A stretch of 64,000 nt of DNA from JAUNSR01 sp036655355 (GTDB taxonomy: Bacteria > Bacteroidota > Bacteroidia > Bacteroidales > JAUNSR01), in NCBI GenBank assembly GCA_036655355.1, contig JAVVQG010000016.1:1-64000 (forward strand), read 5' to 3'. The notes under the pieces were generated by a model. The model was not told where the DNA came from and did no database searches. It was given only the letters and a program-made list of their open reading frames with translations. Of this stretch, positions 43,491-52,739 are shown in pieces (positions within the stretch are counted from its first letter, which is position 1; every line of letters begins with the position of its first letter). Made by a program: the position numbers and the translations under genes.

Positions 43491-45857
43491 ATGAGAACAC
43501 TTTATCTTGCATTCAGGAATCTGTTCCGGAAAGGGCAAAACAATGTCATAAAAATCATCTCACTGGCAATCGGACTGACGTTGGGATTGGTCTTGATTGC
43601 CCGAATCTCCTTCGAGCGGTCGTACGACACGTTCTACCCCGAGCATGAGCAACTTTATATGGTTTATTCCCGCTACGTGCTCAACGGTGAGCCGGAGAAA
43701 TTTTATCCGCAGGTGAGCGGGGGTGTCGTGCCGGCTCTGGCTCGTGAGATTCCGCAGATTGAAGCGGGTACGCGCCTCGACCGGATGGGGAATCAAGTGA
43801 TATTCGACCGGGAGAAGAACCGGTACGTAGGGGAGGTGATCTTCGCCGACAGCGCTTTCTTCGACGTCTTACCGCGCCCCGTTCTCGCGGGCGATCCCAA
43901 GCAGATCCTTACGTCGCCGAAACTGGCGATGATCTCCGAATCGCTGGCTCAAAGCATCGGCGGTACGAATGCGGTGGGCGAGCAGTTTACGTTTAGCACT
44001 TTCCCCGGCGAGTGGATCACAATAGCGGGTATTTTTAAAGATGTTCCTGAGAATTCGCACCTTAAATACGATATCGTGCTCTCCTTTCAGAGCTTCAACG
44101 CCTTTTTTGGGTGGGATTGTACGGATGGTTGGATGGGTTGCGACCGCTTTCGGGGGTATGTAAAGCTCAAGCCGGGTACCGATACCGAATCGCTTGCACC
44201 GATGATCCGCGAGATTCAGCGTAAGAATCAAGATTTTGAGATGATGAGCAAGGCGGGAGTGGAGCTCAGTTACTTCCTTGAGCCGATGGCGATGGCGTAC
44301 CGCAATACCGAAGAGGTGAAGAAATCTACGTTGATATTGGCGATCATCGCCTTCGCTCTGCTGTGTACGGCGGCGCTGAACTACATTCTGATTACCATCT
44401 CCTCGATGATCAGCCGCAGCAAAAGCATCGCCATTCAGAAATGCAACGGGGCGACCCGGCTGAACATCCTGACGGGTTTTCTGGCCGAAGCGTTCGTGCA
44501 TGTTTTCATCGCCCTTGTGTTGTCTCTGTGTCTGATCTTCCTTTTCCGCGCAGCGGTGGAGGAGATGGCATCGGCCACCCTTCGCTCACTTTTCAGCGGG
44601 CAGACGCTTCTGATCTTTGCCGGTGTGCTGGTTGCCTTGTTTCTGGCCGCGGGACTCATTCCGGCTTACCTCTTCTCAAAGATTCCCGTATCGCACGCTT
44701 TCCGCAACATGAAGGTGTCGCGCCGCAAATGGAAACAGCCGCTTCTGCTGCTGCAGTTCGGAGCCACCGCTTTTATGTTCACCCTGCTTTTTGTGATTCG
44801 GGGACAATACGAGTTGGTGACGAACTACGATCTGGGATACAGTCACGATAAGCTGGTGTATTGCTCGCTGTGGGGAATGTCCGCCGATCAGCGGTTGTCC
44901 GCCATGGAGGAGTTGCGCAAGAATCCCGTGGTGAGTGACGTGTCGAGTTGCAATACGATGCCCATCTTGGGGGCGAGCGGCAACAACGTGTATCATCCCG
45001 AAACCGGAGAGGAGCTTTTCAACCTAGCCGATATGGAACAAGTGGACGCTCATTTTTTCGAGACGATGGAGATTCCGATATTCGAAGGACGAGCCTTCAG
45101 AAACTCGCTCAGCGATACGGCACAGGTGATGGTGAGTCGTCACTTGGCCGATAAATTATCCGAGATAATGGGCTGGGAAGAGGGTGTGGTGGGGAAACCG
45201 ATCCGGGTAACGGGACAACGTTACAACACTCAGACCATCATCGGGGTGTTCGACGATATCAAACTGGGAAATTTCCAGTCGCCCGACCAGCGTCCCGTGA
45301 TGATCTCCTTCACCCCCAAAGCGGGTAGTATCCTAATGGTTCGTCTTCAGGAGCTCACTCCGGAGAATATCCGAATCGTTTCCGACCAATTGAAGACGCA
45401 GTTTCCCGATCGGGATATCGTGGTGAATGCCTACGATAACGTGATTCTTGAAAACTATCACCAGTCGCGGATCTTTCGCGATGTGGTATTTATCGGCGCC
45501 ATCGCCACGCTGTTGATCAGTCTGATCGGACTGATCGGATATGTGAACGATGAAACCAACCGTCGCCGCTCCGAAATTGCCGTGCGTCGCGTAACGGGAG
45601 CCTCTTTTTTGGAGATTCTGGTGCTTTTCTTGAGAGACATTCTCTTCTTCGCCGTTCCGGGCGTTTTGGTCGGAGTGGTATTTGCCTGGTGGACGGGTGA
45701 AAAATGGATGGAGATGTTCGTGGAGAAACTACCGTTCAACCTACTCCTTTTTATCGCCTGTGGCATTGCCGTACTCTCTGTTATTCTCTTTACCGTATTG
45801 AGTAACACTTGGAAAGCGGCGAATGAGAATCCTGTAAACTTTTTAAAAAGCGAATAA
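43491..45857 (+). CDS. MacB-like FtsX-type ABC permease, first copy
   Basis: A 788-residue inner-membrane protein without an ATPase domain. It has the double MacB/FtsX layout: a span near 20-42 (VIKIISLAIGLTLGLVLIA), a periplasmic MacB_PCD-like domain, spans from about 280, a second periplasmic domain (about 435-655) and a final three-span FtsX domain. These proteins extrude substrates by a mechanotransmission cycle with an ATPase such as the one at 54024. Thirteen bases separate it from its homologue. Confidence 0.9.
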   Translation: MRTLYLAFRNLFRKGQNNVIKIISLAIGLTLGLVLIARISFERSYDTFYPEHEQLYMVYSRYVLNGEPEKFYPQVSGGVVPALAREIPQIEAGTRLDRMGNQVIFDREKNRYVGEVIFADSAFFDVLPRPVLAGDPKQILTSPKLAMISESLAQSIGGTNAVGEQFTFSTFPGEWITIAGIFKDVPENSHLKYDIVLSFQSFNAFFGWDCTDGWMGCDRFRGYVKLKPGTDTESLAPMIREIQRKNQDFEMMSKAGVELSYFLEPMAMAYRNTEEVKKSTLILAIIAFALLCTAALNYILITISSMISRSKSIAIQKCNGATRLNILTGFLAEAFVHVFIALVLSLCLIFLFRAAVEEMASATLRSLFSGQTLLIFAGVLVALFLAAGLIPAYLFSKIPVSHAFRNMKVSRRKWKQPLLLLQFGATAFMFTLLFVIRGQYELVTNYDLGYSHDKLVYCSLWGMSADQRLSAMEELRKNPVVSDVSSCNTMPILGASGNNVYHPETGEELFNLADMEQVDAHFFETMEIPIFEGRAFRNSLSDTAQVMVSRHLADKLSEIMGWEEGVVGKPIRVTGQRYNTQTIIGVFDDIKLGNFQSPDQRPVMISFTPKAGSILMVRLQELTPENIRIVSDQLKTQFPDRDIVVNAYDNVILENYHQSRIFRDVVFIGAIATLLISLIGLIGYVNDETNRRRSEIAVRRVTGASFLEILVLFLRDILFFAVPGVLVGVVFAWWTGEKWMEMFVEKLPFNLLLFIACGIAVLSVILFTVLSNTWKAANENPVNFLKSE

Positions 45858-45869
45858 TCTTAATCCGAT

Positions 45870-48242
45870 ATGAGTGAAATATTCAACTTCAAAAGCATGC
45901 TCCGCTCGCTGAGCCGCAACCCCCTCTTTGCCGTGATCAATGTGTTGGGTTTCTCTTTGTCGCTTACCCTCGTGATTTTACTGGGGGCGTATGCGCGGCA
46001 CGAGTTGACCATAGATGATTTCCAGCAGCATAAAGAGCGCATTTACCTCTATACTACGATGGACGGAGCCTACTCGCCGCCCGCAATGGCTCCTTATATA
46101 CAAGAAAACTATCCCGATGTGGAGGCTTTTACAAGGCTTTTTGCACAAGATATGATTCTTTCGCGACAAGATGCGAAGTTTAAAACCAAGGTGATGACCG
46201 TAGACTCCACCTTCTTTGACATTTTCAGTTTTCCGTTGTTGGAAGGCGATCGCGAGCGGGTGTTGAAAGGCGACCGTAACGAGGTGGTGATCAGTGAATC
46301 GTATGCCCGTAAAGTATTCGGAGAGGAGAATCCGATCGGCAAGCAACTCTCCTGCAAGTACCAGCGGTATGAATTTAACGCTGCTCCCCTCGAGTTGACG
46401 CATCTTCTTACGATCGGGGGAGTGATGAAGGATATGGAGAATACGTTGTTCAATTCGTATGAAGTGCTGATGAATATAAACGCGGCCGGGAATATCATGG
46501 GTTCCTGGATGAATCAAGGATGGGAGGCCGGAAATCACCTCTCCGTTTTTCTCATGAAGGGCGATAAAAACCCCAATGAGTACCACGATGATTTATTGCG
46601 TCGTTTCAAAGAGGTTTATTGGTTGTTTAGAGATAATAAGGAGACGGATTTAAAATTCACTCCTTTGCACAAGGCATATTTTGATACTACGGTCAATATG
46701 CATTTTACCACGCGGGGAGGGGGCTCGATGAAAGAGATTATCACCTTCTTCGGAGCCGGACTGGCGATTCTTATTTTTGCCGTCATCAACTACATCAACC
46801 TGACGTTGGCACGAAGTTCCGACCGGGCCCGCGAACTCGCCACCCGGCGGTTATTGGGTTCCCCGCGCAGTCATTTGCTTTGGAATCTGATTCTTGAGAG
46901 TGTGCTTCTTTGCGTTCTCTCTTTCGCAATCGCCATTTTTCTGGCGAAACTGCTCACGCCTTTCTTTATGAATCTGATGCAGGTGAGCGATCCGTTATTC
47001 TCAAATCTTTCACTCGCTCTTCTTGTGGGGGTTGTGCTTGCAATCCTGTTGATCGGGATCATAAGCGGCATCTTCCCCGCCATGGTGATTACCAACTTTA
47101 CACCGCTTGATGTGGTGCGGGGGACTTTCGTACGGAAGACGAGACAGGTGTATAGCAAAATGCTTATCGGTTTTCAGTATGCCATCACCTTGATGCTGTT
47201 GATCTGCTCTTATGTGATTTTTGCTCAAACCGGTCACCTGCGGAATGAGGATAAAGGATTTGACAACCGAAACCTAATCTATTTTTACAATGAAATCGGC
47301 ATTTCTGCCGCTAGACTGGGTGAGGAGGTGCGGAAAATACCGGGAGTAGAGAACTTTTCCGCAATGAACGGTAATGTAATTGAACGTGGTAATAACAATA
47401 CGTTCAAGTACGATGATGGGGAGATGATCTCCATGCAAGTGTTCGTGGCCGATTCTTCTGTTTTCGATGTGGTCAACTACGAGGTGATCCGGAGATTCGA
47501 TACCGATACGTTGAAACGCACCGGGATTTGGATCAATGAGGCATTATACAAACGGTTGAATCTTCCGGCAGACGAGAATGCTTTTTATACCCATAAGGGA
47601 ACGGAATGGGAAAATAAAATAGAACTGGCGGGCGTTCTTCGTAATTTCCGGTTCGGACTTGCGAAGAATACTCCTGCAATGTTGACTGTTTACAACCGGT
47701 TGAACACTCCTTCCTCTTATATGCTTCGGTATGAGGGAGCGGATGGGGCCAGGGTGATGGATGAGGTGAAAGCTACGTTTACAAGGGTCAGCAAGGGTAT
47801 TCCTTTTAACGGAGGCTTTGTCGATGCGGCGATGAATAGCTGGTACAATGCGCAGGAACGTACGGGTAAGATCGTGTCGCTCATGGCGCTGGTCGCCATT
47901 TTGATCGCCACATTGGGCATGTTGGCGATGGCTTCTTTCTTTATCCGGCAGCGCGAGAACGAGATCGCCATCCGCAAGGCGTATGGCTGCGGAAACGGCG
48001 AATTGATGATGCAGCTTCAGAAGCATTTCATTTTGTTGATCGGCATCGCCTTTGTGTTGGCCGCTCCCGCCGCCTATTATGTGATGAGAACGTGGCTTTC
48101 GGAGTTTGAAAACCAACTGCCTTTATCGCCCGTTTATTTTGTGCTTCCTCTTTTGGGCGTGCTGCTGATGGCAATCGATATCATTTTCCATTTGGGCAGA
48201 AAGGCGATCCATACCAACCCGGCGGAGACGTTGAGGCGGTGA
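45870..48242 (+). CDS. MacB-like FtsX-type ABC permease, second copy
   Basis: A 790-residue paralogue of the preceding gene with the same order: N-terminal span (PLFAVINVLGFSLSLTLVILLGAY, about 18-41), periplasmic domain, central FtsX block (from about 290), second periplasmic domain and C-terminal FtsX block (ENEIAIRKAYGCGNGELM). No ATPase domain. Its stop codon abuts the stop of the convergent kinase gene with no spare base, so the end is shared tightly. Confidence 0.9.
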   Translation: MSEIFNFKSMLRSLSRNPLFAVINVLGFSLSLTLVILLGAYARHELTIDDFQQHKERIYLYTTMDGAYSPPAMAPYIQENYPDVEAFTRLFAQDMILSRQDAKFKTKVMTVDSTFFDIFSFPLLEGDRERVLKGDRNEVVISESYARKVFGEENPIGKQLSCKYQRYEFNAAPLELTHLLTIGGVMKDMENTLFNSYEVLMNINAAGNIMGSWMNQGWEAGNHLSVFLMKGDKNPNEYHDDLLRRFKEVYWLFRDNKETDLKFTPLHKAYFDTTVNMHFTTRGGGSMKEIITFFGAGLAILIFAVINYINLTLARSSDRARELATRRLLGSPRSHLLWNLILESVLLCVLSFAIAIFLAKLLTPFFMNLMQVSDPLFSNLSLALLVGVVLAILLIGIISGIFPAMVITNFTPLDVVRGTFVRKTRQVYSKMLIGFQYAITLMLLICSYVIFAQTGHLRNEDKGFDNRNLIYFYNEIGISAARLGEEVRKIPGVENFSAMNGNVIERGNNNTFKYDDGEMISMQVFVADSSVFDVVNYEVIRRFDTDTLKRTGIWINEALYKRLNLPADENAFYTHKGTEWENKIELAGVLRNFRFGLAKNTPAMLTVYNRLNTPSSYMLRYEGADGARVMDEVKATFTRVSKGIPFNGGFVDAAMNSWYNAQERTGKIVSLMALVAILIATLGMLAMASFFIRQRENEIAIRKAYGCGNGELMMQLQKHFILLIGIAFVLAAPAAYYVMRTWLSEFENQLPLSPVYFVLPLLGVLLMAIDIIFHLGRKAIHTNPAETLRR

Positions 48243-49541
48243 TTATCTGAAAACCAGGGTGAACCGGGTTTCCTTTTCCGTGGAATAGGAGAGTTTGAGC
48301 GAGCCGTTGTGCTGGCGCATGATCTGTTTGGAAACACTCAGACCGATACCGGAACCGGCTTCTTTGGTTGTAAAGAAAGGAACGAATATTTGTTTGGCAA
48401 CGTCGGCGGGAATCATCTCGCCGTTGTTGTCGAAATGAATCAGGATCTGCTCTTTCGCATCGCTCGTGGCCGTGATGCGGATATAGGGCTCTTTTTGGTG
48501 GGAGAGCGACTGGATGGCGTTTCGCAACAGGTTGAGCACCACTTGCGAAAGTAGGTTTTTGTCGGCGTAGATCATCAGCTCTTCCGGTTCGGCCTTGAGT
48601 GTGAACCGAATCGGCAGCGACGTGGTGGCACGCATCCCCACGATCTCCATCTGGAGGAAGTCGCGCAGGTTGAAGATCTCCTTCGATGGTGTGGGAATCC
48701 GGGTGAATCGGCGATAGGAGTTGACGAAAGAGGAGAGTTGCGAGCCGGTGTGATGAATCACCTCGAGTCCCTCGCGCAGGTTTCGGCTCACCTCCTCCTT
48801 TTTCAGAAGGTGTGCGCTGAGGGACGTGATGGGCGAAATGCCGTTCATAATTTCGTGTGTAAGAACGCGGGTCAGTTTGATCCACGACTCGATTTCATTC
48901 TCATCCAACTCCGAATCAATGTCGTTCAGGGCAATGATGCGGAGTTTTTTATTGTTGCCGTACATCTCGGAGACGTCGAGGGTGAGGTGTCGCTCGCCCC
49001 GCTCGGTCGAGAAGGAGATCTGTCGGTTGCTTTCGGGCGAGAGGGTGTGGAAAAGGGTCGGAAAGCTCTCATCGAGTTGCTTGAGCTGTCGGGTGTGCGT
49101 TAGGATCGGCAAACCGAGCAGTTGTGCCGCCGCGTCGTTGGTCTGCCACACGAATCCCTCCTCGTCGATCACCACGATGCCGGTGGTAACGCGTCCCAGA
49201 ATCAGCTCGTAGTATTTCTCTTTTTCGGCTGCTTCGGCTTTCGCTTTCGACAAAAGTTCGCGCATGCCGTTGAAGGTTTTGTTGAGTTGCCGGTCGTACC
49301 GATCGCCCCCTTTTTCCGGGAACCGGAACGCATAATCGTTGTTTTCCACCGCGTCGAAAAGGATCTTCATTTTTCGCAATTGGTTGCTGTAACTCATAAA
49401 GATCTGGCGCACGGCAAAAAAAGCGATTGTCAGCGAAATCCCAACTCCTACCCATTCGGAATAGAGGATGCAGACCGTTGCGGCACAGGTGGATAGAATT
49501 ACCAGTAGCAGTGAGACGATTATTTTAGGGGGTATGCTCAT
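48243..49541 (-). CDS. Sensor histidine kinase (NtrY/NtrB-like)
   Basis: A 432-residue membrane kinase: two close N-terminal spans (about 7-27 and 31-50), a linker, a PAS domain (about 108-205, ELILGRVTTGIVVIDEEG), an H-box LTRVLTHEIMNGISP with His229, and an HATPase domain with N-box NLLRNAIQSL, DNNGEMIP and GSGIGLSVSKQIM. It is 3 bases downstream of the response-regulator gene, so the pair is one operon and most likely a phosphotransfer couple. The tiny periplasmic loop suggests sensing in the membrane or cytoplasm. Confidence 0.93.
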   Translation of the reverse strand: MSIPPKIIVSLLLVILSTCAATVCILYSEWVGVGISLTIAFFAVRQIFMSYSNQLRKMKILFDAVENNDYAFRFPEKGGDRYDRQLNKTFNGMRELLSKAKAEAAEKEKYYELILGRVTTGIVVIDEEGFVWQTNDAAAQLLGLPILTHTRQLKQLDESFPTLFHTLSPESNRQISFSTERGERHLTLDVSEMYGNNKKLRIIALNDIDSELDENEIESWIKLTRVLTHEIMNGISPITSLSAHLLKKEEVSRNLREGLEVIHHTGSQLSSFVNSYRRFTRIPTPSKEIFNLRDFLQMEIVGMRATTSLPIRFTLKAEPEELMIYADKNLLSQVVLNLLRNAIQSLSHQKEPYIRITATSDAKEQILIHFDNNGEMIPADVAKQIFVPFFTTKEAGSGIGLSVSKQIMRQHNGSLKLSYSTEKETRFTLVFR

Positions 49542-49544
49542 TTG

Positions 49545-50888
49545 TTATAATAAATTGTATTTCTTGATCTTGTTATAGAGCGTCTGGCGCGTGATGCCGA
49601 GTTGCTGGGCTACCAGCGAGAGGTTGCCTTCGCAGTTGCGGATGGCATTGGCGATAGCCGTTTTTTCCATCTCTTCGAGCGTCATGTTCTGGTCGTCCTC
49701 CACCATTGCCGCATCTTGAAAGCAGAAGTCGCCCTCGGCGAGAACGTTATTGCCCATGATCACCGCCCTTTCGATGGTGTGTTGCAGTTCACGCACGTTG
49801 CCGGGCCAGGAGTAGGATTTGATCTTCTCGATGGCACTTCTGTCGAGCGTCATGTTTTCACGGTCGTACATTTTCGCATAGCGGGCCACGAACATCTCGG
49901 CCATCGGGATGAGGTCCTCTTTTCGGTTGCGCAGCGGCGGTATTTCGAGGGTGATGGTGTTGATGCGATAAAAGAGGTCCTCCCGGAATCGCCCTTGTCG
50001 CACCATATCGGGCAGGTTGCAGTTCGTGGCGCAGATCAGGCGGATGTCCACTTCGCGCGGCGAGTTGCTGCCCACGCGGGTAACTTTTCGTTGCTGCAAT
50101 ACGCTCAGCAGCTTTGCCTGGAGATGGAAAGGCAGGTTGCCGATCTCATCGAGAAAAAGGGAGCCTTGCGAGGCGGCTTCGAACTTGCCCGGACGATCGG
50201 CTTTGGCGTCGGTGAACGCTCCCTTTACATGGCCGAACAGTTCGCTCTCGAAGAGTGTTTCGGTGAGCGCACCCATATCCACAGTCACCAGTTCATTCTC
50301 TTTTCTGCGGGAAAGGGCGTGGATTTGACGCGCGAAAACCTCCTTGCCCGTGCCGTTCTCTCCTGTAATCAGTACGTTGGCATCGGTCGAGGCGATCTTT
50401 TCGATCTGTTCGTAGAGTCGCATCATCGCCGGCGACGAGCCTTTGAACACCCCTTGTTCGACCTTGCCACTCTCTTTTTTCTTCTCCTTTGCATCGCCTT
50501 GTCCGTTTTGCATCGCCTTTTGCAACGTTTCAATCAATTTCTCGTTTTCCCACGGTTTGGGGATGAAGTCGAAAGCGCCGTTCTTAATGCCGGACACGGC
50601 GAGGTCGATGTAGGCGTATGCGGTAAAAAGAACCACTTCCGTTTTGGGACTGGTTCTTTTTATTTGAGAGAGCCAATAGAGTCCCTCGTTTCCATTATTA
50701 ATCCCGGTGGTATAATTCATATCCAGCAGGGCTACGTCGATGCGTTCGCTCCGAAAGAGCGTGGGTATCTGCTCCGGATTGCTTATCGTGATTACTTTTC
50801 GGAAGTAATCAGCCAATAGAATTTCTAATGTTTTTAGAATGCTGCGGTTGTCATCGACAATGCAAATCGTGCCGTTTAATTTGGACAT
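49545..50888 (-). CDS. NtrC-family sigma-54-dependent response regulator
   Basis: A 447-residue activator with three domains: receiver (1-120; acid pair Asp12-Asp13, phosphorylation site Asp56 in ALLDMNYT, Lys111), AAA+ (about 150-385; Walker A GENGTGKE 176-183, GAFTDA 223-228, Walker B GSLFLDEIG 242-250) and a Fis-type helix-turn-helix (about 405-447; LSLVAQQLGITRQTLYNKI). The sigma-54 contact loop reads GAFTDA instead of GAFTGA, which still fits the family. It is the natural candidate to bind the tandem palindromes at 43345 and 51102. Confidence 0.95.
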   Translation of the reverse strand: MSKLNGTICIVDDNRSILKTLEILLADYFRKVITISNPEQIPTLFRSERIDVALLDMNYTTGINNGNEGLYWLSQIKRTSPKTEVVLFTAYAYIDLAVSGIKNGAFDFIPKPWENEKLIETLQKAMQNGQGDAKEKKKESGKVEQGVFKGSSPAMMRLYEQIEKIASTDANVLITGENGTGKEVFARQIHALSRRKENELVTVDMGALTETLFESELFGHVKGAFTDAKADRPGKFEAASQGSLFLDEIGNLPFHLQAKLLSVLQQRKVTRVGSNSPREVDIRLICATNCNLPDMVRQGRFREDLFYRINTITLEIPPLRNRKEDLIPMAEMFVARYAKMYDRENMTLDRSAIEKIKSYSWPGNVRELQHTIERAVIMGNNVLAEGDFCFQDAAMVEDDQNMTLEEMEKTAIANAIRNCEGNLSLVAQQLGITRQTLYNKIKKYNLL

Positions 50889-51071
50889 ACGTTTTTGTGT
50901 AAAAGTAATTATGCAAAATAAAACATATTTTCATAAATGTTGCGGGTATTGCCAAGAAATGGAAATCCAAGTACCAAATTAGCATCGCGAATATGTATAT
51001 TCTTAGGAGCAAAAAAAGGATGATTGTATTCAACTGTTTAATAGTATGAGGATGTGAAAACATTCGACAAG

Positions 51072-51099
51072 TTGCTCTAATGTCTAAGCATTAGAGCAA
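51072..51099. promoter_or_regulatory. Inverted repeat upstream of the activator gene
   Basis: TTGCTCTAATG / CATTAGAGCAA is a perfect 11-bp inverted repeat around TCTAAG. It contains a degenerate regulator-like site TGTCTAAGCATTAGAGC (51081-51097). It lies between the divergent activator and tolC-like genes, so it could act on either. Confidence 0.5.
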
Positions 51100-51101
51100 T
51101 G

Positions 51102-51139
51102 TGTCAAATTATTAGACTGAAGTGTCAAATTATTAGACA
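51102..51139 (+). promoter_or_regulatory. Two 17-bp palindromes, candidate enhancer of the second sigma-54 promoter
   Basis: TGTCAAATTATTAGACT (51102-51118) and TGTCAAATTATTAGACA (51123-51139), 21 bases start to start. The right one ends 56 bases before the -24 element, exactly as at the first operon. Confidence 0.75.
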
Positions 51140-51194
51140 TTAAGAATAATGGGAATTTGTTGTAATATCCAGATTATCAACTGTTTTTAGATTG

Positions 51195-51209
51195 TGGCAC
51201 GCGGTTTGA
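51195..51209 (+). promoter_or_regulatory. Sigma-54-like promoter of the tolC-hlyD-ABC operon
   Basis: TGGCACG-CGGT-TTGA: the -24 half is perfect, the -12 half has GA instead of GC. Expected start near 51220, about 20 bases before the gene. Confidence 0.65.
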
Positions 51210-51241
51210 TTTAATTGTAGTGACAAAAAAACAATTTAATT

Positions 51242-52579
51242 ATGAATTCGCTACGAAAGATCATTCTGCTGATTGTGGCCAGCCTCCTATCTCTGATAAA
51301 TGGTTCAGCGCAGAACGCGTATACCTTACAGGAGTGTATGATTTATGCCCGCGAACATGCGCCGGCCAATCATCGTCAACAGGCGCAGTCTCGTATTTAT
51401 AACCAGGACCGAGTGGAAGCGATCGGCGCATTTCTGCCTTCCGCGAATGCCTCCATCGGAGGAGAGTTCGATTTCGGACGCTCGCTCGACCCGGGCACCA
51501 ATACCTATAAAGACAATAAATACTTCAGCAACAACTATTCCGGTACGTTGCAGTTGCCCCTTTTTCAAGGATTGGTTCGAATCAACAATTATAAGATGAC
51601 AAAGGCGATGGATCGGATGGGGTTGCATCAAAAGCAATTGATCGAAGACCAAGTGTCGCTCCGAGTGTTGAACGCCTTTTATAATGTAGTGTACTACAAA
51701 CAACTGGTGATGCAACTTACTGGACAGCTCGAAGAGAGTGAACGGAACCTGTATCAGTCACTGCGAATGGAGGAGTTGGGCCTGAAAGCGGGTGCGGATG
51801 TGGCGCAGATGGAGGCGAATGTGGCCTCCGACCGATTCGCTTTGATCCGGCAGGAGAATTTGTTGCGGGTGGCGAGACTGGAGTTAAAGGGAGCAATGAA
51901 TTATCCGATGGAAGACTCCCTCGCGATTCGCGAATCGCTCGAGCCCGTGTTGCCGCAAGGAAGCGACATCGATCCCGATTCGCTGTTTGAGTCGGCTCGT
52001 AATTACTTGCCCGGATCTTTGGTTGCAAATTTTCAACTGAAAGGAATGAAAAGCGCCTATAAATCGAGTCTGGCCTCCTTTTTCCCCTCCTTCTCGCTTT
52101 TCGCAGGGTATAATACCCGCTATTTCGAAGTGCTGAAAAGCGAAGGTGCTACGGAGAGTTTTAAAAAACAATGGAAGAACAACGCGGGACAGTATGTGGG
52201 GATGCAGGTGTCGATTCCGATTTTCAATCGGTTGAGCAACCTCAGTAACCGGCGTCGGGCTAAATACCGGTTGGAGATGCAACAAGCCGATTATGAGGAG
52301 ACGATGCTGAAACTCAATCAGGAGATCGCGCAGAGCATTTCGGACCTGAATGGGGCGGTGCAAGAGTATATTCAAGCGATGCGGAAAATGAACGCCGCCG
52401 ATATCGCGCATACGGTGAACCGTCGCAAGTTCGAAGAAGGAATGATCAGCGCACTCGAACTGCAAAACAGTGCCAACCAACTGGCCCAAGCCAAGGCGGA
52501 GCAGGTGGGGATGCACGTTCAGTTTTTGATCCGCAAGAAACAAGTGGAGTACTATCAGGGAATTCCTTTTATTAAATAA
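51242..52579 (+). CDS. TolC-family outer-membrane channel
   Basis: A 445-residue outer-membrane efflux protein: signal peptide (about 1-24, IILLIVASLLSLINGSAQ), then two OEP repeats (about 30-220 and 245-440). It has a typical membrane segment ASIGGEFDFGRSLDPGT and long helices. First gene of an operon with adaptor, ATPase and permease, which gives a complete MacAB-TolC-like exporter. Confidence 0.93.
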   Translation: MNSLRKIILLIVASLLSLINGSAQNAYTLQECMIYAREHAPANHRQQAQSRIYNQDRVEAIGAFLPSANASIGGEFDFGRSLDPGTNTYKDNKYFSNNYSGTLQLPLFQGLVRINNYKMTKAMDRMGLHQKQLIEDQVSLRVLNAFYNVVYYKQLVMQLTGQLEESERNLYQSLRMEELGLKAGADVAQMEANVASDRFALIRQENLLRVARLELKGAMNYPMEDSLAIRESLEPVLPQGSDIDPDSLFESARNYLPGSLVANFQLKGMKSAYKSSLASFFPSFSLFAGYNTRYFEVLKSEGATESFKKQWKNNAGQYVGMQVSIPIFNRLSNLSNRRRAKYRLEMQQADYEETMLKLNQEIAQSISDLNGAVQEYIQAMRKMNAADIAHTVNRRKFEEGMISALELQNSANQLAQAKAEQVGMHVQFLIRKKQVEYYQGIPFIK

Positions 52580-52592
52580 ATATCAAGACACT

Positions 52593-52715
52593 CCGGCACG
52601 AGTTACAAACTCGCGCCAATGAAAATCCGATTAATGAAACCCGGCACGAGTTACAAACTCGCGCCAATGAAAATCCGATTAATGAAACCCGGCACGAGTT
52701 TGTAACTCGTGCCGA
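52593..52715. repeat. Tandem 48-bp repeats with hairpin core
   Basis: Two identical 48-bp units (52593-52640, 52641-52688) and a 27-base third copy. Each starts with a stem GGCACGAGTT / AACTCG(C/T)GCC; the loop is ACA in the first two copies and TGT in the third, as if that hairpin were inverted. They fill most of the gap between the channel and adaptor genes. Confidence 0.9.
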
Positions 52716-52739
52716 CCAATCATCGAAAATATCAAAACC

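Noticed and set aside
52593..52715. Possible CRISPR array
   Set aside because: Units are tandem and the parts between the hairpins are identical, so there are no unique spacers; no cas gene is in the window.
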